This document shows, piece after piece, positions 17,257 to 25,634 of a stretch of DNA of 64,000 nucleotides. The DNA lies in NCBI GenBank assembly GCA_965200375.1, contig OZ241353.1, positions 3,472,001-3,536,000 on the forward strand. Reading direction: 5' to 3'. The notes beneath the pieces are model-generated. The model worked only from the letters and a program-made list of their open reading frames with translations. It did no database searches and had not been told where the DNA came from. Positions within the stretch are counted from its first letter, which is position 1, and each line of letters starts with the position of its first letter. A program made the position numbers and the translations under genes. Source of the stretch: VXYL01 sp965200375 (GTDB lineage: Bacteria > Pseudomonadota > Gammaproteobacteria > Pseudomonadales > Azotimanducaceae).

Positions 17257-18198
17257 TCATCCGTCACTGCAAGCCGTTGCGGAACGCGCCAGGTCCCGCG
17301 ACACGGCGTCCGCGAGCCCCGCCAAAGGGAATCCATCGAGGGAGCGCTCCGCGCGCAACACCGGCACGCGCCGCGCCAAGGCCGCGATGGCATGGAAAGG
17401 CGCCGCTCTCGATGGCGCACACGCTTCGAAGAACTTGCGGTATCTGAGTTCAAGCAAGGCAAAGTGCGCATGGCGCTTGGCCATCGGCGTCAACGTGGTC
17501 TCGCGGTCCTTGCCATCCCCCAGGAGGTAGCACCTGCACACCGGAACGGGCACCCCGCAGAACGCCTCCGGCAGGGGTACGAGGTGCTTCTTCGCGTCCT
17601 CCGTGAGCGGCTCGCGTACCCGGCCCTCCCAGCCCAGCTGGGCCAAGGCGTCGGACCACAACCGCAACGCCGGAAACGCCGGCAGCGCCATCAACTCGCC
17701 CCGGCACCAGGCCAACGCGGTCAAGTCGTCGGCGAGCATCCGGTGTCCACGCGCCACGAGGGCCGCCACCAAGGACGACTTGCCCAGTGCCGTACCGCCA
17801 AGGAACAGGGCCGCGCCACCGTGGCCCAAGGCTACCGCGCCGGCCCGCAGCATCGTCAAGCCACGCTGTTGCAGCAGCGCGGCCGCCACCGGACCGGCGA
17901 GAAGGCTGCCGATGGCAGCCTCGCTGGCTCGCTTTGGCGCGACCACGATCTCGCGCCCCCGCCGAACGAGGACGTCGGCCAAGCCGGGGGCCCGCATCAG
18001 GAACATTCCGGGTTCCGCCTGCCACGTCTCGTGGTCCGCAACCGGCGCCGGCAAGGCCGCCGGCACGTCGCCCGCAGCGACCACGACATCCGGCGGCCGA
18101 TGCGCTGCCAACGCCGTGAAGGGAAGCGCAAGGCTGGAGCGGAAGACAAGCCCGAAGGCGCGGTAGCTGTGACCGACCATCTCTTCCGTCTCAGCCAT
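17257..18198 (-). CDS. HprK-related kinase
   Basis: A 313-residue protein with the P-loop of HPr Ser kinases, FLGGTALGKSSLVAAL (residues 132-147), followed by HRMLADDLTAL, where the acidic pair DD157-158 binds Mg2+. The N-terminal ~110 residues differ from true HprK and match the 'HprK-related' type found beside PqqD-like, lasso and sulfotransferase genes. No HPr or PTS gene is nearby, so classical PTS control is unlikely. Some relatives phosphorylate lasso precursor peptides. The start ATG 18198 is divergent from the Asp/Asn hydroxylase gene, and the sulfotransferase follows with a 1-bp gap. Confidence 0.8.
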   Translation of the reverse strand: MAETEEMVGHSYRAFGLVFRSSLALPFTALAAHRPPDVVVAAGDVPAALPAPVADHETWQAEPGMFLMRAPGLADVLVRRGREIVVAPKRASEAAIGSLLAGPVAAALLQQRGLTMLRAGAVALGHGGAALFLGGTALGKSSLVAALVARGHRMLADDLTALAWCRGELMALPAFPALRLWSDALAQLGWEGRVREPLTEDAKKHLVPLPEAFCGVPVPVCRCYLLGDGKDRETTLTPMAKRHAHFALLELRYRKFFEACAPSRAAPFHAIAALARRVPVLRAERSLDGFPLAGLADAVSRDLARSATACSDG

Positions 18199-18303
18199 CA
18201 GGGCCGATCATAGCGGCCCCGCACGGCCTTCGAGTACAATGCCGCGCCGGCCATCGAACAACGCCAACGCCAATGCTCCCCGACGCAACCGCCGCTTTGC
18301 GCC

Positions 18304-18951
18304 GTGCCTAGCCAGCCGAAGGTCCGGGAAGCGGAGGCCTGCCACAAGCTGCCGCCGCTGCCGCCGCCGGTGCGCAAGCCCGCCTTCGTGCGGCATCTGG
18401 GCGCGGTGGACGTGCATGCCCTGCAACGGGCCACGCGCCGCGTCAGCGAGGACCTGTGGCAGCGCGAGGACGGCGCCAAGGAGAACGACTACTTCTGTTT
18501 CGACCACACGCATCACATCGTGTTCCGGTTCATCGCCGGCAACAGCCACCCGATGCGCTTCTACACCAACCCGATCTGGACGCCGTGGCAAGGGCTGCTG
18601 CTGCCGGTGCTGCGGGCGGCGACCGCCGCCTACGGATTCGCCAGCGCCGTCTACCCGAAGGTGATGCTGGCGCGGCTGGCCGCTGGCCGGGGCATCGCCC
18701 GCCACGAAGATGGCGAGGGCTCGCATCCCTTGACGCATCGCATCCACGTGCCCTTGCAAACCAGCCCGGAGGTCGTCTTCACGGTCGGCGGCCAGCGCCA
18801 CCACCTGGCTGCCGGCCACGCCTGGGAGACCAACAACATCGTGGCGCACAGCGTCTTCAACGGCTCCCCCGCACCCCGCATCCATCTGGTGTTCGAGGCA
18901 TTCGACGGCGCCTGTGCGGATAGCGGCTATCGATCTGAACCGTCGATCTAG
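18304..18951 (+). CDS. Aspartyl/asparaginyl beta-hydroxylase-type dioxygenase
   Basis: A 215-residue cupin-like Fe(II)/2-oxoglutarate enzyme of PF05118 type. The motif pattern is clear: IARHEDGEGS gives iron His134, HRIHVPLQT follows, then ETNNIVAHSVFN gives His182 and PRIHLVFE gives the 2-oxoglutarate Arg192. It would hydroxylate Asp or Asn side chains of a peptide or a free substrate. The start is GTG 18304. It is divergent from the HprK-like gene, and its end overlaps the ABC gene's end by 4 bp on the other strand. A TACAAT box at about 18235 could be its -10 element. Confidence 0.85.
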   Translation: MPSQPKVREAEACHKLPPLPPPVRKPAFVRHLGAVDVHALQRATRRVSEDLWQREDGAKENDYFCFDHTHHIVFRFIAGNSHPMRFYTNPIWTPWQGLLLPVLRAATAAYGFASAVYPKVMLARLAAGRGIARHEDGEGSHPLTHRIHVPLQTSPEVVFTVGGQRHHLAAGHAWETNNIVAHSVFNGSPAPRIHLVFEAFDGACADSGYRSEPSI

Positions 18952-20795
18952 CCGGCGCCGCCTCCATCGGATGCCGCGGCGTCCCAGCCAGTCGTATCCC
19001 AGCCCGCGGACAGTTCCGTCCACCGCCCCGCGGCCGCGACGCAGCCGGCCTTCACGATCAGCACCCGGTCTGCGGCGGCCAGCACGGCCGGCTGGTGCGC
19101 GATTGCCACCACCGTGGTCCGGTCCCGCAGCCGGCGCAACGCCGCGGCCACCCGCTGCTCCGTCTCGGCGTCGAGCTGGCCGGTGGCTTCGTCCAGCAAC
19201 AGCAGCGTCGGTTGCCGCATCAGAGCGCGGGCCAAGGCTATCCGCTGCCGTTCGCCGCCGGAGAGCCGGCTGCCGCGGTCGCCAACCACGGTATCGACGC
19301 CATCCGGCAGCGCCGCCACGAATCTGTCCGCCGCCGCGGTGCGCAAGGCATCCTGGATTTGCGCTTCGGTCGCCCCAGGGCGGGCCCACAGCAGGTTGCC
19401 GCGAATGGTGTCGTGGAAGAGATAGGGGTCCTGAGGCACATAGGCGACGGACCTTCGCCAGCGCACCGCCAGCTCGCCGGCGAGGGGCTGCCCGTCCAGC
19501 AGAATCCTGCCCGGGGGGCGCCCCACGACACCAGACGCCGGCGGCAGGAGGCCAAGCAGCATCTCGGCGAGCGTGCTCTTGCCTGCGCCCGAGGGGCCGC
19601 CAATCGCCGTCATGGTGCCAGCGGCGATGTTCAAGTCGACGTGCTTCAGGACCGGCGTGTCCACGGTGTACGCGAAGGAGACGTCGCGCAGTTCCAAAGA
19701 GCGCGCGAGGGCCACTGGCGGCAGCGCGGCGCCGCTGGCGGGCGTCCGACGCTCCGCCGCCGCGGCGAACTCCCGCTGCATGGCCATCACGTTCTGGTAC
19801 GCCGGCAGCGTGTTCGCCAGCTGCTGGGCGCTGCCCAGGAAGCCCAGCAGCATCGGCAGGACTCGGGAGAAGACCACCACGGTCACGACCAGTTCCGCCA
19901 CGCCCAATTCGGCCCGGACGCCGAGCCAAACCAGCAGCACCACGGTGCAGGCGCCGCCCACGTTCATGGCGGCGCTCCCCAAGCTGTTCACCCGGGTGAA
20001 CGCCAACTGCCGTCCACGCATGGCGGCCGTGGTTTCCACGAAGTGATCGACATGGCGCTGCTCGACGCCGTACGCCTTGGCGAGCCGCAGCCCGGCGAGG
20101 AAGTCCGATGTCGAACCGAACAGGCGCCGGTTGAATTCCGTCATCTGTTCGCCGATCTCGCGGGAGCGGCGCACCAGAACGCGGGAAGCGACGAGCGCGA
20201 CAGTGCCGACCGCCAGGGCGACCGCCGACACCCCCGGCGCGATGGCGACCGCGAGGGACACCTGCACCAGCGCCAACAGGCCGGTGATGGGCAGCCGCAG
20301 GAACATCATCATCGCCGAGCCAGTGCGGTTCACGTCCGCGTTCACCGTATGCTGGATGTCCGACTGGCGTTTGCGAAGCAGAACCTCCCACGAAGCTCGC
20401 CCCATGGCCGCGTACACCCTGGTCCGCAAGGCGTCGACGAAGCCGTGCCGGACTTCGGTGAGGACCTGCTCCCGCCACCAGGACACGGCCGCCCGCACCA
20501 CTACGCCAACGAGAAACAGCAGCAGCACGTTGCCCAGGCCGAGGTCGACGCCAATCGCCCCTGCGGCTTCGGCAATGCGGCTCGCGATGCCGTCCCCCTC
20601 GCCGAGTTCGCCGCCAATGCCCATCGCGTACAGCAGCGGAATGAGCATCACGATGCCGAACGCCTCGGTGACGCCGGCGACCAGCAGCAGGCACACCGCA
20701 AGACCAGCGCGGCGGGGCGAGAATGCGACCACCTCGCGCAGCAGCTCCCGGGTGCCGCGCAGGGGCGACGTCGGCGAACGCATCTCTTCCGGCAC
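18948..20795 (-). CDS. ABC exporter, fused permease and ATPase
   Basis: A 615-residue type IV ABC half-transporter. About six membrane helices occupy residues 25-320. The ATPase shows Walker A (GGPSGAGKST), Q-loop (YVPQDPYLFHDTI), signature (RLSGGERQRIALARAL), Walker B (TLLLLDEATGQLD) and the H-loop (VVAIAHQPAV). The class exports lipids, peptides or drugs. It begins 12 bp after the D-2-hydroxyacid dehydrogenase gene on the same strand, so it may be in that operon. It also borders the HprK/hydroxylase genes, so peptide export is another possibility. GTG 20795 or ATG 20783 could be the start. Confidence 0.9.
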   Translation of the reverse strand: MPEEMRSPTSPLRGTRELLREVVAFSPRRAGLAVCLLLVAGVTEAFGIVMLIPLLYAMGIGGELGEGDGIASRIAEAAGAIGVDLGLGNVLLLFLVGVVVRAAVSWWREQVLTEVRHGFVDALRTRVYAAMGRASWEVLLRKRQSDIQHTVNADVNRTGSAMMMFLRLPITGLLALVQVSLAVAIAPGVSAVALAVGTVALVASRVLVRRSREIGEQMTEFNRRLFGSTSDFLAGLRLAKAYGVEQRHVDHFVETTAAMRGRQLAFTRVNSLGSAAMNVGGACTVVLLVWLGVRAELGVAELVVTVVVFSRVLPMLLGFLGSAQQLANTLPAYQNVMAMQREFAAAAERRTPASGAALPPVALARSLELRDVSFAYTVDTPVLKHVDLNIAAGTMTAIGGPSGAGKSTLAEMLLGLLPPASGVVGRPPGRILLDGQPLAGELAVRWRRSVAYVPQDPYLFHDTIRGNLLWARPGATEAQIQDALRTAAADRFVAALPDGVDTVVGDRGSRLSGGERQRIALARALMRQPTLLLLDEATGQLDAETEQRVAAALRRLRDRTTVVAIAHQPAVLAAADRVLIVKAGCVAAAGRWTELSAGWDTTGWDAAASDGGGAG

Positions 20796-20807
20796 TGGGT
20801 GACCGCC

Positions 20808-21770
20808 TCAGTAGCCGAGCTGCTTGTCGATCACGCCCTCGAGGGCTTCGCCGCGGCGCCAGCGACCGAGATTGGCGACGAAGCGATCGAGGTTGCGGGC
20901 CGCTCGGAACTGGCTGGCGCCGGCGGTGTGCGGCGTCATCACGACTTGCGGCAGGGTCCACAGCGGGCTGTCCGCCGGCAGCGGCTCCCGGGGCGCCACA
21001 TCGAGGGCCGCGCCGCCGATCTGTCCGCCTTCCAGCGCTGCCACCAGATCGCTCTCCACCATCACTTCGCCCCGGGTGACGTTCACCAGGATCGCGTCGG
21101 GCTTCATCTGCCGAAACGCCGCGGCGTCGAAGCGGCCCCTGGTCTCGGCGGTGAGCGGACAGCAGACGGCCAGCACGTCCGCCGCCGCCAGCAGCTCGTC
21201 GAAGCCGGCCGGCGGCAACACCGACGCCACCTCCGGGGACGGGGCCACCTGCTCCCTGTCCAACGCCACCACGCGCATGCCGAAGGCGGCGGCGCGGCGG
21301 GCCATGGCGCGACCGGTGCCGCCGAAGCCGAAGATGCCCATGGTCGCGCCGGTGAGTTCCCGTTCCTTGGCGCGCATCGCCCCGCGGTGCTGCCAGGCGG
21401 CCGGTCCCAAGCGCAGCGCCGTCGCCAGCTGGCGCGTCAGCATCAGCAGCAAACCGAAACCATGGTCCGCCAGGTGCTCGCCCACCAGCCCCTTCTCGCT
21501 GGTGAGGAGCACGTCGCTGTTCCTGAACTCGTCGTACAGGAAGGCGTCCACGCCGGAGGCGATGGCGTGGACCCAGCGCAGCCGCTTCGCGGCCAGGAAC
21601 ATCCGCCGCGAGACGAAACCGAGCACCACCTCGGCATCCGCCACCGCCGTCTCGGCGTTCCGGGCCTCGGCCACCACCACGTCGGCACCGCCGCCGGCAA
21701 CGCGGATGCGTTCGACGTCCGCCGGGCGGACCGCGGACAACGTGAGGCCCGGGACGACAACGACTTTCAC
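20808..21770 (-). CDS. D-2-hydroxyacid dehydrogenase
   Basis: A 320-residue NAD(P)-dependent enzyme that interconverts a 2-keto acid and its D-2-hydroxy acid. GIFGFGGTGRAMARRAAAFG is the GxGxxG dinucleotide loop. LVNVTRGEVMVESDLV gives the catalytic Arg, LDVAPREPLP the Glu region, and VVMTPHTAGAS the His. The GTG at 21770 overlaps the upstream hydratase stop (GTGA), so they are coupled. The ABC exporter gene follows after 12 bp. Context suggests a catabolic or side-product role in the same pathway as the hydratase. Confidence 0.9.
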   Translation of the reverse strand: MKVVVVPGLTLSAVRPADVERIRVAGGGADVVVAEARNAETAVADAEVVLGFVSRRMFLAAKRLRWVHAIASGVDAFLYDEFRNSDVLLTSEKGLVGEHLADHGFGLLLMLTRQLATALRLGPAAWQHRGAMRAKERELTGATMGIFGFGGTGRAMARRAAAFGMRVVALDREQVAPSPEVASVLPPAGFDELLAAADVLAVCCPLTAETRGRFDAAAFRQMKPDAILVNVTRGEVMVESDLVAALEGGQIGGAALDVAPREPLPADSPLWTLPQVVMTPHTAGASQFRAARNLDRFVANLGRWRRGEALEGVIDKQLGY

Positions 21771-22495
21771 CGGAACTCCACGCGGACCGGCGCGAACGGC
21801 GGACCGAACTCGCCGCAGTAGATGCCGGCGGCAGCCACCCGGTGGCGCGTGTAGGACCCGGTGATGACGCGATCGCCGGCGGCCAGGCGGCGTCCGAACC
21901 GCGCCAGCTGCCGGGCCAGCGCCGCGATGGACGCGAAGTGGTCGTCGATGTGCCCCGCCGCGGCGACGGTCTGCACCGGCGCGTCGTTGCGCTTCAGCGC
22001 CACCACCAGGGCATCGAAATCGAACGCGGCCCAAGGACGCCGCACCTCGGGGCCGACCACCACGGCGTACTGGCCGAGGTTGTCCGCCAAGCGCTCCGCT
22101 GCGGCCGCCCCAGGCGGCAAGCGCGCCTCGCCTATCTCGAAGGCCGGCGCCACGCAGTCGACGGCGGCAATGGCAGCGTTTCGATCCGCGTCCCCCGGCA
22201 GCGCCTCTCCCAGGCGGAAGCACAGTTCGTTCTCCACGCTTACGCGGACCGCGTCCGCGCCCATGCGGACCGAGTCCGCGCCCACGCTGGCGAAGTCGGC
22301 CAGTGCGAGCTGCTTCCCGGAGGGGAAGACGCGCTCCTCGAGGATGTAGCCGAAAGGGCGAAAGCCCGGTCCCATGCCGTCTCTCGCGGCGCCGGAGGTG
22401 AGACCGACCTTCCAGCCGCCGACGTCGCGGTCGCCGAGGCGCTCGAGCTGTCGGACCAGACCGGCATCGCGGTCGGCGTCGGCGACCGTCGGCAT
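21767..22495 (-). CDS. 2-keto-4-pentenoate hydratase (FAH superfamily)
   Basis: A 242-residue MhpD-like hydratase/decarboxylase. WKVGLTSGAARDGMG, RVSVENELCFRLG (metal Glu pair) and the C-terminal ITGSYTRHR match the family, which hydrates 2-keto-4-pentenoate in meta-cleavage pathways. The usual length is about 260. Residues 73-86 hold a tandem duplication (VGADSVRMGADAVR). The start ATG 22495 lies one base from the stop of the LLM gene, and the stop overlaps the dehydrogenase start, giving a tight three-gene unit. Confidence 0.85.
   Translation of the reverse strand: MPTVADADRDAGLVRQLERLGDRDVGGWKVGLTSGAARDGMGPGFRPFGYILEERVFPSGKQLALADFASVGADSVRMGADAVRVSVENELCFRLGEALPGDADRNAAIAAVDCVAPAFEIGEARLPPGAAAAERLADNLGQYAVVVGPEVRRPWAAFDFDALVVALKRNDAPVQTVAAAGHIDDHFASIAALARQLARFGRRLAAGDRVITGSYTRHRVAAAGIYCGEFGPPFAPVRVEFR
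22244..22285. repeat. 21-bp tandem duplication inside the hydratase gene
   Basis: Two 21-bp units, starting GCGGACCGCGTCCGCG and GCGGACCGAGTCCGCG, differ at two positions and are in frame, adding seven residues to the hydratase. Confidence 0.85.
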
Positions 22496-23359
22496 TTACG
22501 CGAAATCCTGGATGCGGGACCGCCATGCAAGCACCTGTTCGGGCGTTCGCGCCGCCTCGACCATGTGCGGCTGAGGGTTCACCGGCACCAGCACTCTGGC
22601 AACGCCCTGCGCCTTCAGCTCCGGCAGCGCCTGCAGGTCCTGCGGGCAGCTCAAGGTGATTTCGAGCGCCGCCGGATCCCGCCCGGCCGCCTGCGCCGAT
22701 TGTCGCGCCAAGTCCACCAGCGGGGCCGGATTGCCGCGGGCGGGGAAGAAGCCGTCGCCAAGCCGTCCCGCCCGTCGCGCCGCGGCCTTCGAGTGGCCGC
22801 CGACGTGGATCGGCACCGTGCCCCGCAGCGGCTGCGGCCGGCAGTAGGCGCCGTCGAAGCGAACGAAGTCGCCGCCGAACGTCGGCCGCTCCTGCGACCA
22901 CAGCGCCCGCATCGCGGCCACGTACTCGTCCGTGCGCGCGGCCCGGTCGTCGAAGCTGGCGCCGATGGCGTCGAACTCCTCCCGCAGCCAGCCGACACCA
23001 ATGCCGAGCAGGATGCGTCCGCCGGACATCGCGTCCAGCGTCGCCACCTGCTTGGCCGCGACCACCGGATTGTGCTGCGGCAGGATGAGGATGCCGGTGC
23101 CGAGGCGGATGGCGCGCGTCCGCGCGCCCACGTAGGCCATCCACACGAGGGGGTCCGGCAGCGGAACGTCGTACCTGCCGCCAGCCATGCGGCCGTCCGC
23201 GGAGTACGGATACGCCGACGCATGGCCCTCCGGCACCACCGTGTGCTCCACGGTCCAGGCGCTCTCGAAGCCGGCCTCCTCCGCCGCCTGCACAAGCTCG
23301 ACCGCCAAGGCGCCATCCACGTAGCGCCCGGTGTTGCAGTAGCGCAGCCCGAAATGCAT
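22496..23359 (-). CDS. LLM-class flavin/F420-dependent oxidoreductase
   Basis: A 287-residue luciferase-like monooxygenase. MHFGLRYCNTGRY opens the barrel, TRAIRLGTGILILPQHNP gives the flavin/F420-binding strand and GGRILLGIGVGWLREEF the family helix. The length and the motif HNPVVAAKQVATLDAMSGGR resemble the TIGR03619 F420-type group. It would oxidise a small organic substrate. It sits first in the hydratase/dehydrogenase operon, with adjacent stop and start codons. ATG 23359 is a clear start. Confidence 0.88.
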   Translation of the reverse strand: MHFGLRYCNTGRYVDGALAVELVQAAEEAGFESAWTVEHTVVPEGHASAYPYSADGRMAGGRYDVPLPDPLVWMAYVGARTRAIRLGTGILILPQHNPVVAAKQVATLDAMSGGRILLGIGVGWLREEFDAIGASFDDRAARTDEYVAAMRALWSQERPTFGGDFVRFDGAYCRPQPLRGTVPIHVGGHSKAAARRAGRLGDGFFPARGNPAPLVDLARQSAQAAGRDPAALEITLSCPQDLQALPELKAQGVARVLVPVNPQPHMVEAARTPEQVLAWRSRIQDFA

Positions 23360-23513
23360 CCGCCGCCCTCGAAATCCGCAGCCGCGCAGCATAGCGCAAA
23401 CCGCCGCTCCGGCAGGGTGCGCCGCCGCACGGCACCGCAGCGCGGGGGAGATTGAACCGAGGCGGCGCAACGGTTAGGTTGGCGACAACTGCCAGCACAC
23501 CGCCAGGAACGCC

Positions 23514-24629
23514 ATGCGCAACGGCCATCGCGTACTCGACACGGATTCGCACCAGATGGAGCCACCCGGCATCTGGGCGGACTACATCGACCCCCTGTTC
23601 GCGGACCGGGCGCCGCGCATCGGCGACGTCGGCAACGGGCGGCCGGGGATGTGCGTGGAGGGCGAGCCCGTCGCCAAGCAGGACGGCAGCTATCCGATGC
23701 ACTCCGAAGAGTTCCTGGCCGCTGCCGCCCGGGGCATGGAGAAGCACGAGCAGAGCCGCGCCGCCGGCTTCAAGCCGGCGGCCCGCATCGGCGACATGGA
23801 CCGACACGGCGTGGACGCGCAGGTGCTCTACCCCACCGTCGGCGGCCAGCTGCTCGGCCGCCAATTCCAGGATCCGGAGCTGCTTGCGGCCGTCTGCCGC
23901 GCCTACAACGACTGGAGCCTCGAGTATTGCAGCCATGCGCCGGAGCGCCTGCGCATGGCGGCCATGCTGCCGGTGCAGGCCGCGGACCTCGCCGTCGAGG
24001 AAGCCCGGCGCGTCGCCAGCCTCGGCGCCGCCTGCTTCTACGTGCGCCCGAACCCGGTGTGCGGAAGGAACCTGCACCACGACGCCAACGAACCGCTATG
24101 GGACGCCATCGAGGCGCTGGAGCTGCCGGCGTGCATCCACGACTCCGGTTCGCCCTATCTGCCCTCCTTCGGCGAACGCATGGAGACGCACACTTCCGGG
24201 CACATCGTCGCCCACCCTTTCGAGGCCATGGTGGCCATGATGAGCCTGATCTGGTTCGGCGTCGTCGAACGGCATCCGCGGCTGCGCGTGGTCCACGTGG
24301 AGGCCGACGCCGGCTGGCTGCCGTACTGGTTGCAGCGCATGGAGCAGCACTGGGAGTTCTCCGGCAACGCCGAACACCCGCAGTTGAGGAAGCGCCCCAC
24401 CGAGTACTTCAAGTCCAACTTCCTCGTCGCCTGCCGAGGCGACGAGATGACCTTGCCCGCCGTCTGCGAGCTGGTCGGCGACGACTACGTGACGTTCAAC
24501 ACCGACTACCCCCATCCCGACGGCACCTGGCCGGCCGGCATGGAGGCATTGGAGCAGCAGCCGCTCCCCGAAGCCACCATCCGCAAGATCTTCTGGGACA
24601 ACGCCGCAGCGGCGTTCGGAGTTGGCTAG
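23514..24629 (+). CDS. Amidohydrolase-2 family metal-dependent hydrolase
   Basis: A 371-residue TIM-barrel hydrolase of the same group as the gene at 5103-6209. The start HRVLDTDSHQMEPPGIW has the DxDSH signature; LRVVHVEADAGWLPYWLQRM and VTFNTDYPHPDGTW supply the later metal ligands. Relatives cleave or decarboxylate aromatic-derived acids. It is divergent from the LLM/hydratase/dehydrogenase operon with a 154-bp gap, so all four probably serve one catabolic route. ATG 23514 is preceded by AGGAACGCC. Confidence 0.87.
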   Translation: MRNGHRVLDTDSHQMEPPGIWADYIDPLFADRAPRIGDVGNGRPGMCVEGEPVAKQDGSYPMHSEEFLAAAARGMEKHEQSRAAGFKPAARIGDMDRHGVDAQVLYPTVGGQLLGRQFQDPELLAAVCRAYNDWSLEYCSHAPERLRMAAMLPVQAADLAVEEARRVASLGAACFYVRPNPVCGRNLHHDANEPLWDAIEALELPACIHDSGSPYLPSFGERMETHTSGHIVAHPFEAMVAMMSLIWFGVVERHPRLRVVHVEADAGWLPYWLQRMEQHWEFSGNAEHPQLRKRPTEYFKSNFLVACRGDEMTLPAVCELVGDDYVTFNTDYPHPDGTWPAGMEALEQQPLPEATIRKIFWDNAAAAFGVG

Positions 24630-24691
24630 GGCGTACCGGAACTACTGTCTTGACAACCTAGGTACATGGTACTCAACGGCAACTTTGCGCC

Positions 24692-25630
24692 TCACGTCGC
24701 CGAGACGGCGGATATCTCAGTGGTCGCAGCGGCAGCCGCCGTCCATGCCTGCACCTTGGCAAGTATTTGAGCATCCGTGCCGTCGACGAAGTCCACGATA
24801 CGGCATCGATCAAACAACAGACCGGCGTCGACTGCGATGTCGCGCCATCGTGAACGCGGCAGCGCCTCGGCCACGAAAAAGGCCCGCACTGGCTTGACGG
24901 CAGGCTGGGACCGGAACCACTTGCTGCAGAAGGCATCCGGCTGTAGCTGGGCTAGATGATCCCTGTAGTGGGTGCCTGTCTTGCACTGGCCGAAGACGAG
25001 AACCTTGCCCGGCGTACGGTCCGAAAAAGGGGTCCACGCGACAACATCCAGCTTCCCGTCTCGTTGCCTACGTCTACCTCTGTCACGATTGAAAAAGCCG
25101 TCGCCCTCGCCGATCCGCCTGCAAAGGTCCTCGATCTTCGCGTCGAACGCGACATCCTGCGCAGCCGCGCCAAACACAATGCTCTTGGAACGTTCTCCGA
25201 GATAGCACTTGGCAGAGGCGGCCGCGACTTCCTCGAAGAGCGCTGCGCCATCGATGCCGCCGTGAATCCGGTCGACGTTCATGTTTAGGCGGGTTGCCAG
25301 CAGCAGGTAGGCGTAGATCGCATGTCCCACGTTGCCGGCTCCATCGGCAATGAACCGAGCCGTCTGGCCGCTATCGTCGAGGCGGAACGGGTAGCCGCCT
25401 GGGCAAGCCTCCGATCTGCGCTCCAGCTCCGCAAACACAGGCACCACGGCAGCATCCAGTTCGTCCTCCTCCGGTACGCCATCCGTGTAGTCCGTCTCAT
25501 CGAGCCGACCGAGGCACCTCGTCAGTTCAACCGCCGACATGCGCCCTTCGCGCCACGCCACCAGCTCCACGAAATCCGCCAGTTCGTGTTCCTCTGCCCT
25601 AGGCGATGGACCTCCTGGCCACTTGAACAT
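24692..25630 (-). CDS. PD-(D/E)XK nuclease-like protein, partner of a ParB-like gene
   Basis: A 312-residue protein not matched to a named family. A nuclease-like core is visible: Glu133-134 (LFEEVAAASAK), Asp195 (GKLDVVAW) and Gln215-x-Lys217 (VLVFGQCKTG), the order E...D...QxK as in Mrr-like PD-(D/E)XK enzymes. The N-terminal part is acidic and helical (TDGVPEEDELDA). ATG 25630 lies 4 bp after the stop of the ParB-like gene, so they form an operon. Base composition is below that of the neighbours. A role in DNA restriction or phage defence is inferred from the pairing only. Confidence 0.62.
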   Translation of the reverse strand: MFKWPGGPSPRAEEHELADFVELVAWREGRMSAVELTRCLGRLDETDYTDGVPEEDELDAAVVPVFAELERRSEACPGGYPFRLDDSGQTARFIADGAGNVGHAIYAYLLLATRLNMNVDRIHGGIDGAALFEEVAAASAKCYLGERSKSIVFGAAAQDVAFDAKIEDLCRRIGEGDGFFNRDRGRRRQRDGKLDVVAWTPFSDRTPGKVLVFGQCKTGTHYRDHLAQLQPDAFCSKWFRSQPAVKPVRAFFVAEALPRSRWRDIAVDAGLLFDRCRIVDFVDGTDAQILAKVQAWTAAAAATTEISAVSAT

Positions 25631-25634
25631 CGCG

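Noticed and set aside
17257..18198. Classical HPr kinase controlling a PTS
   Set aside because: No HPr, EI or ManX-type gene nearby and the N-terminal domain differs from true HprK.
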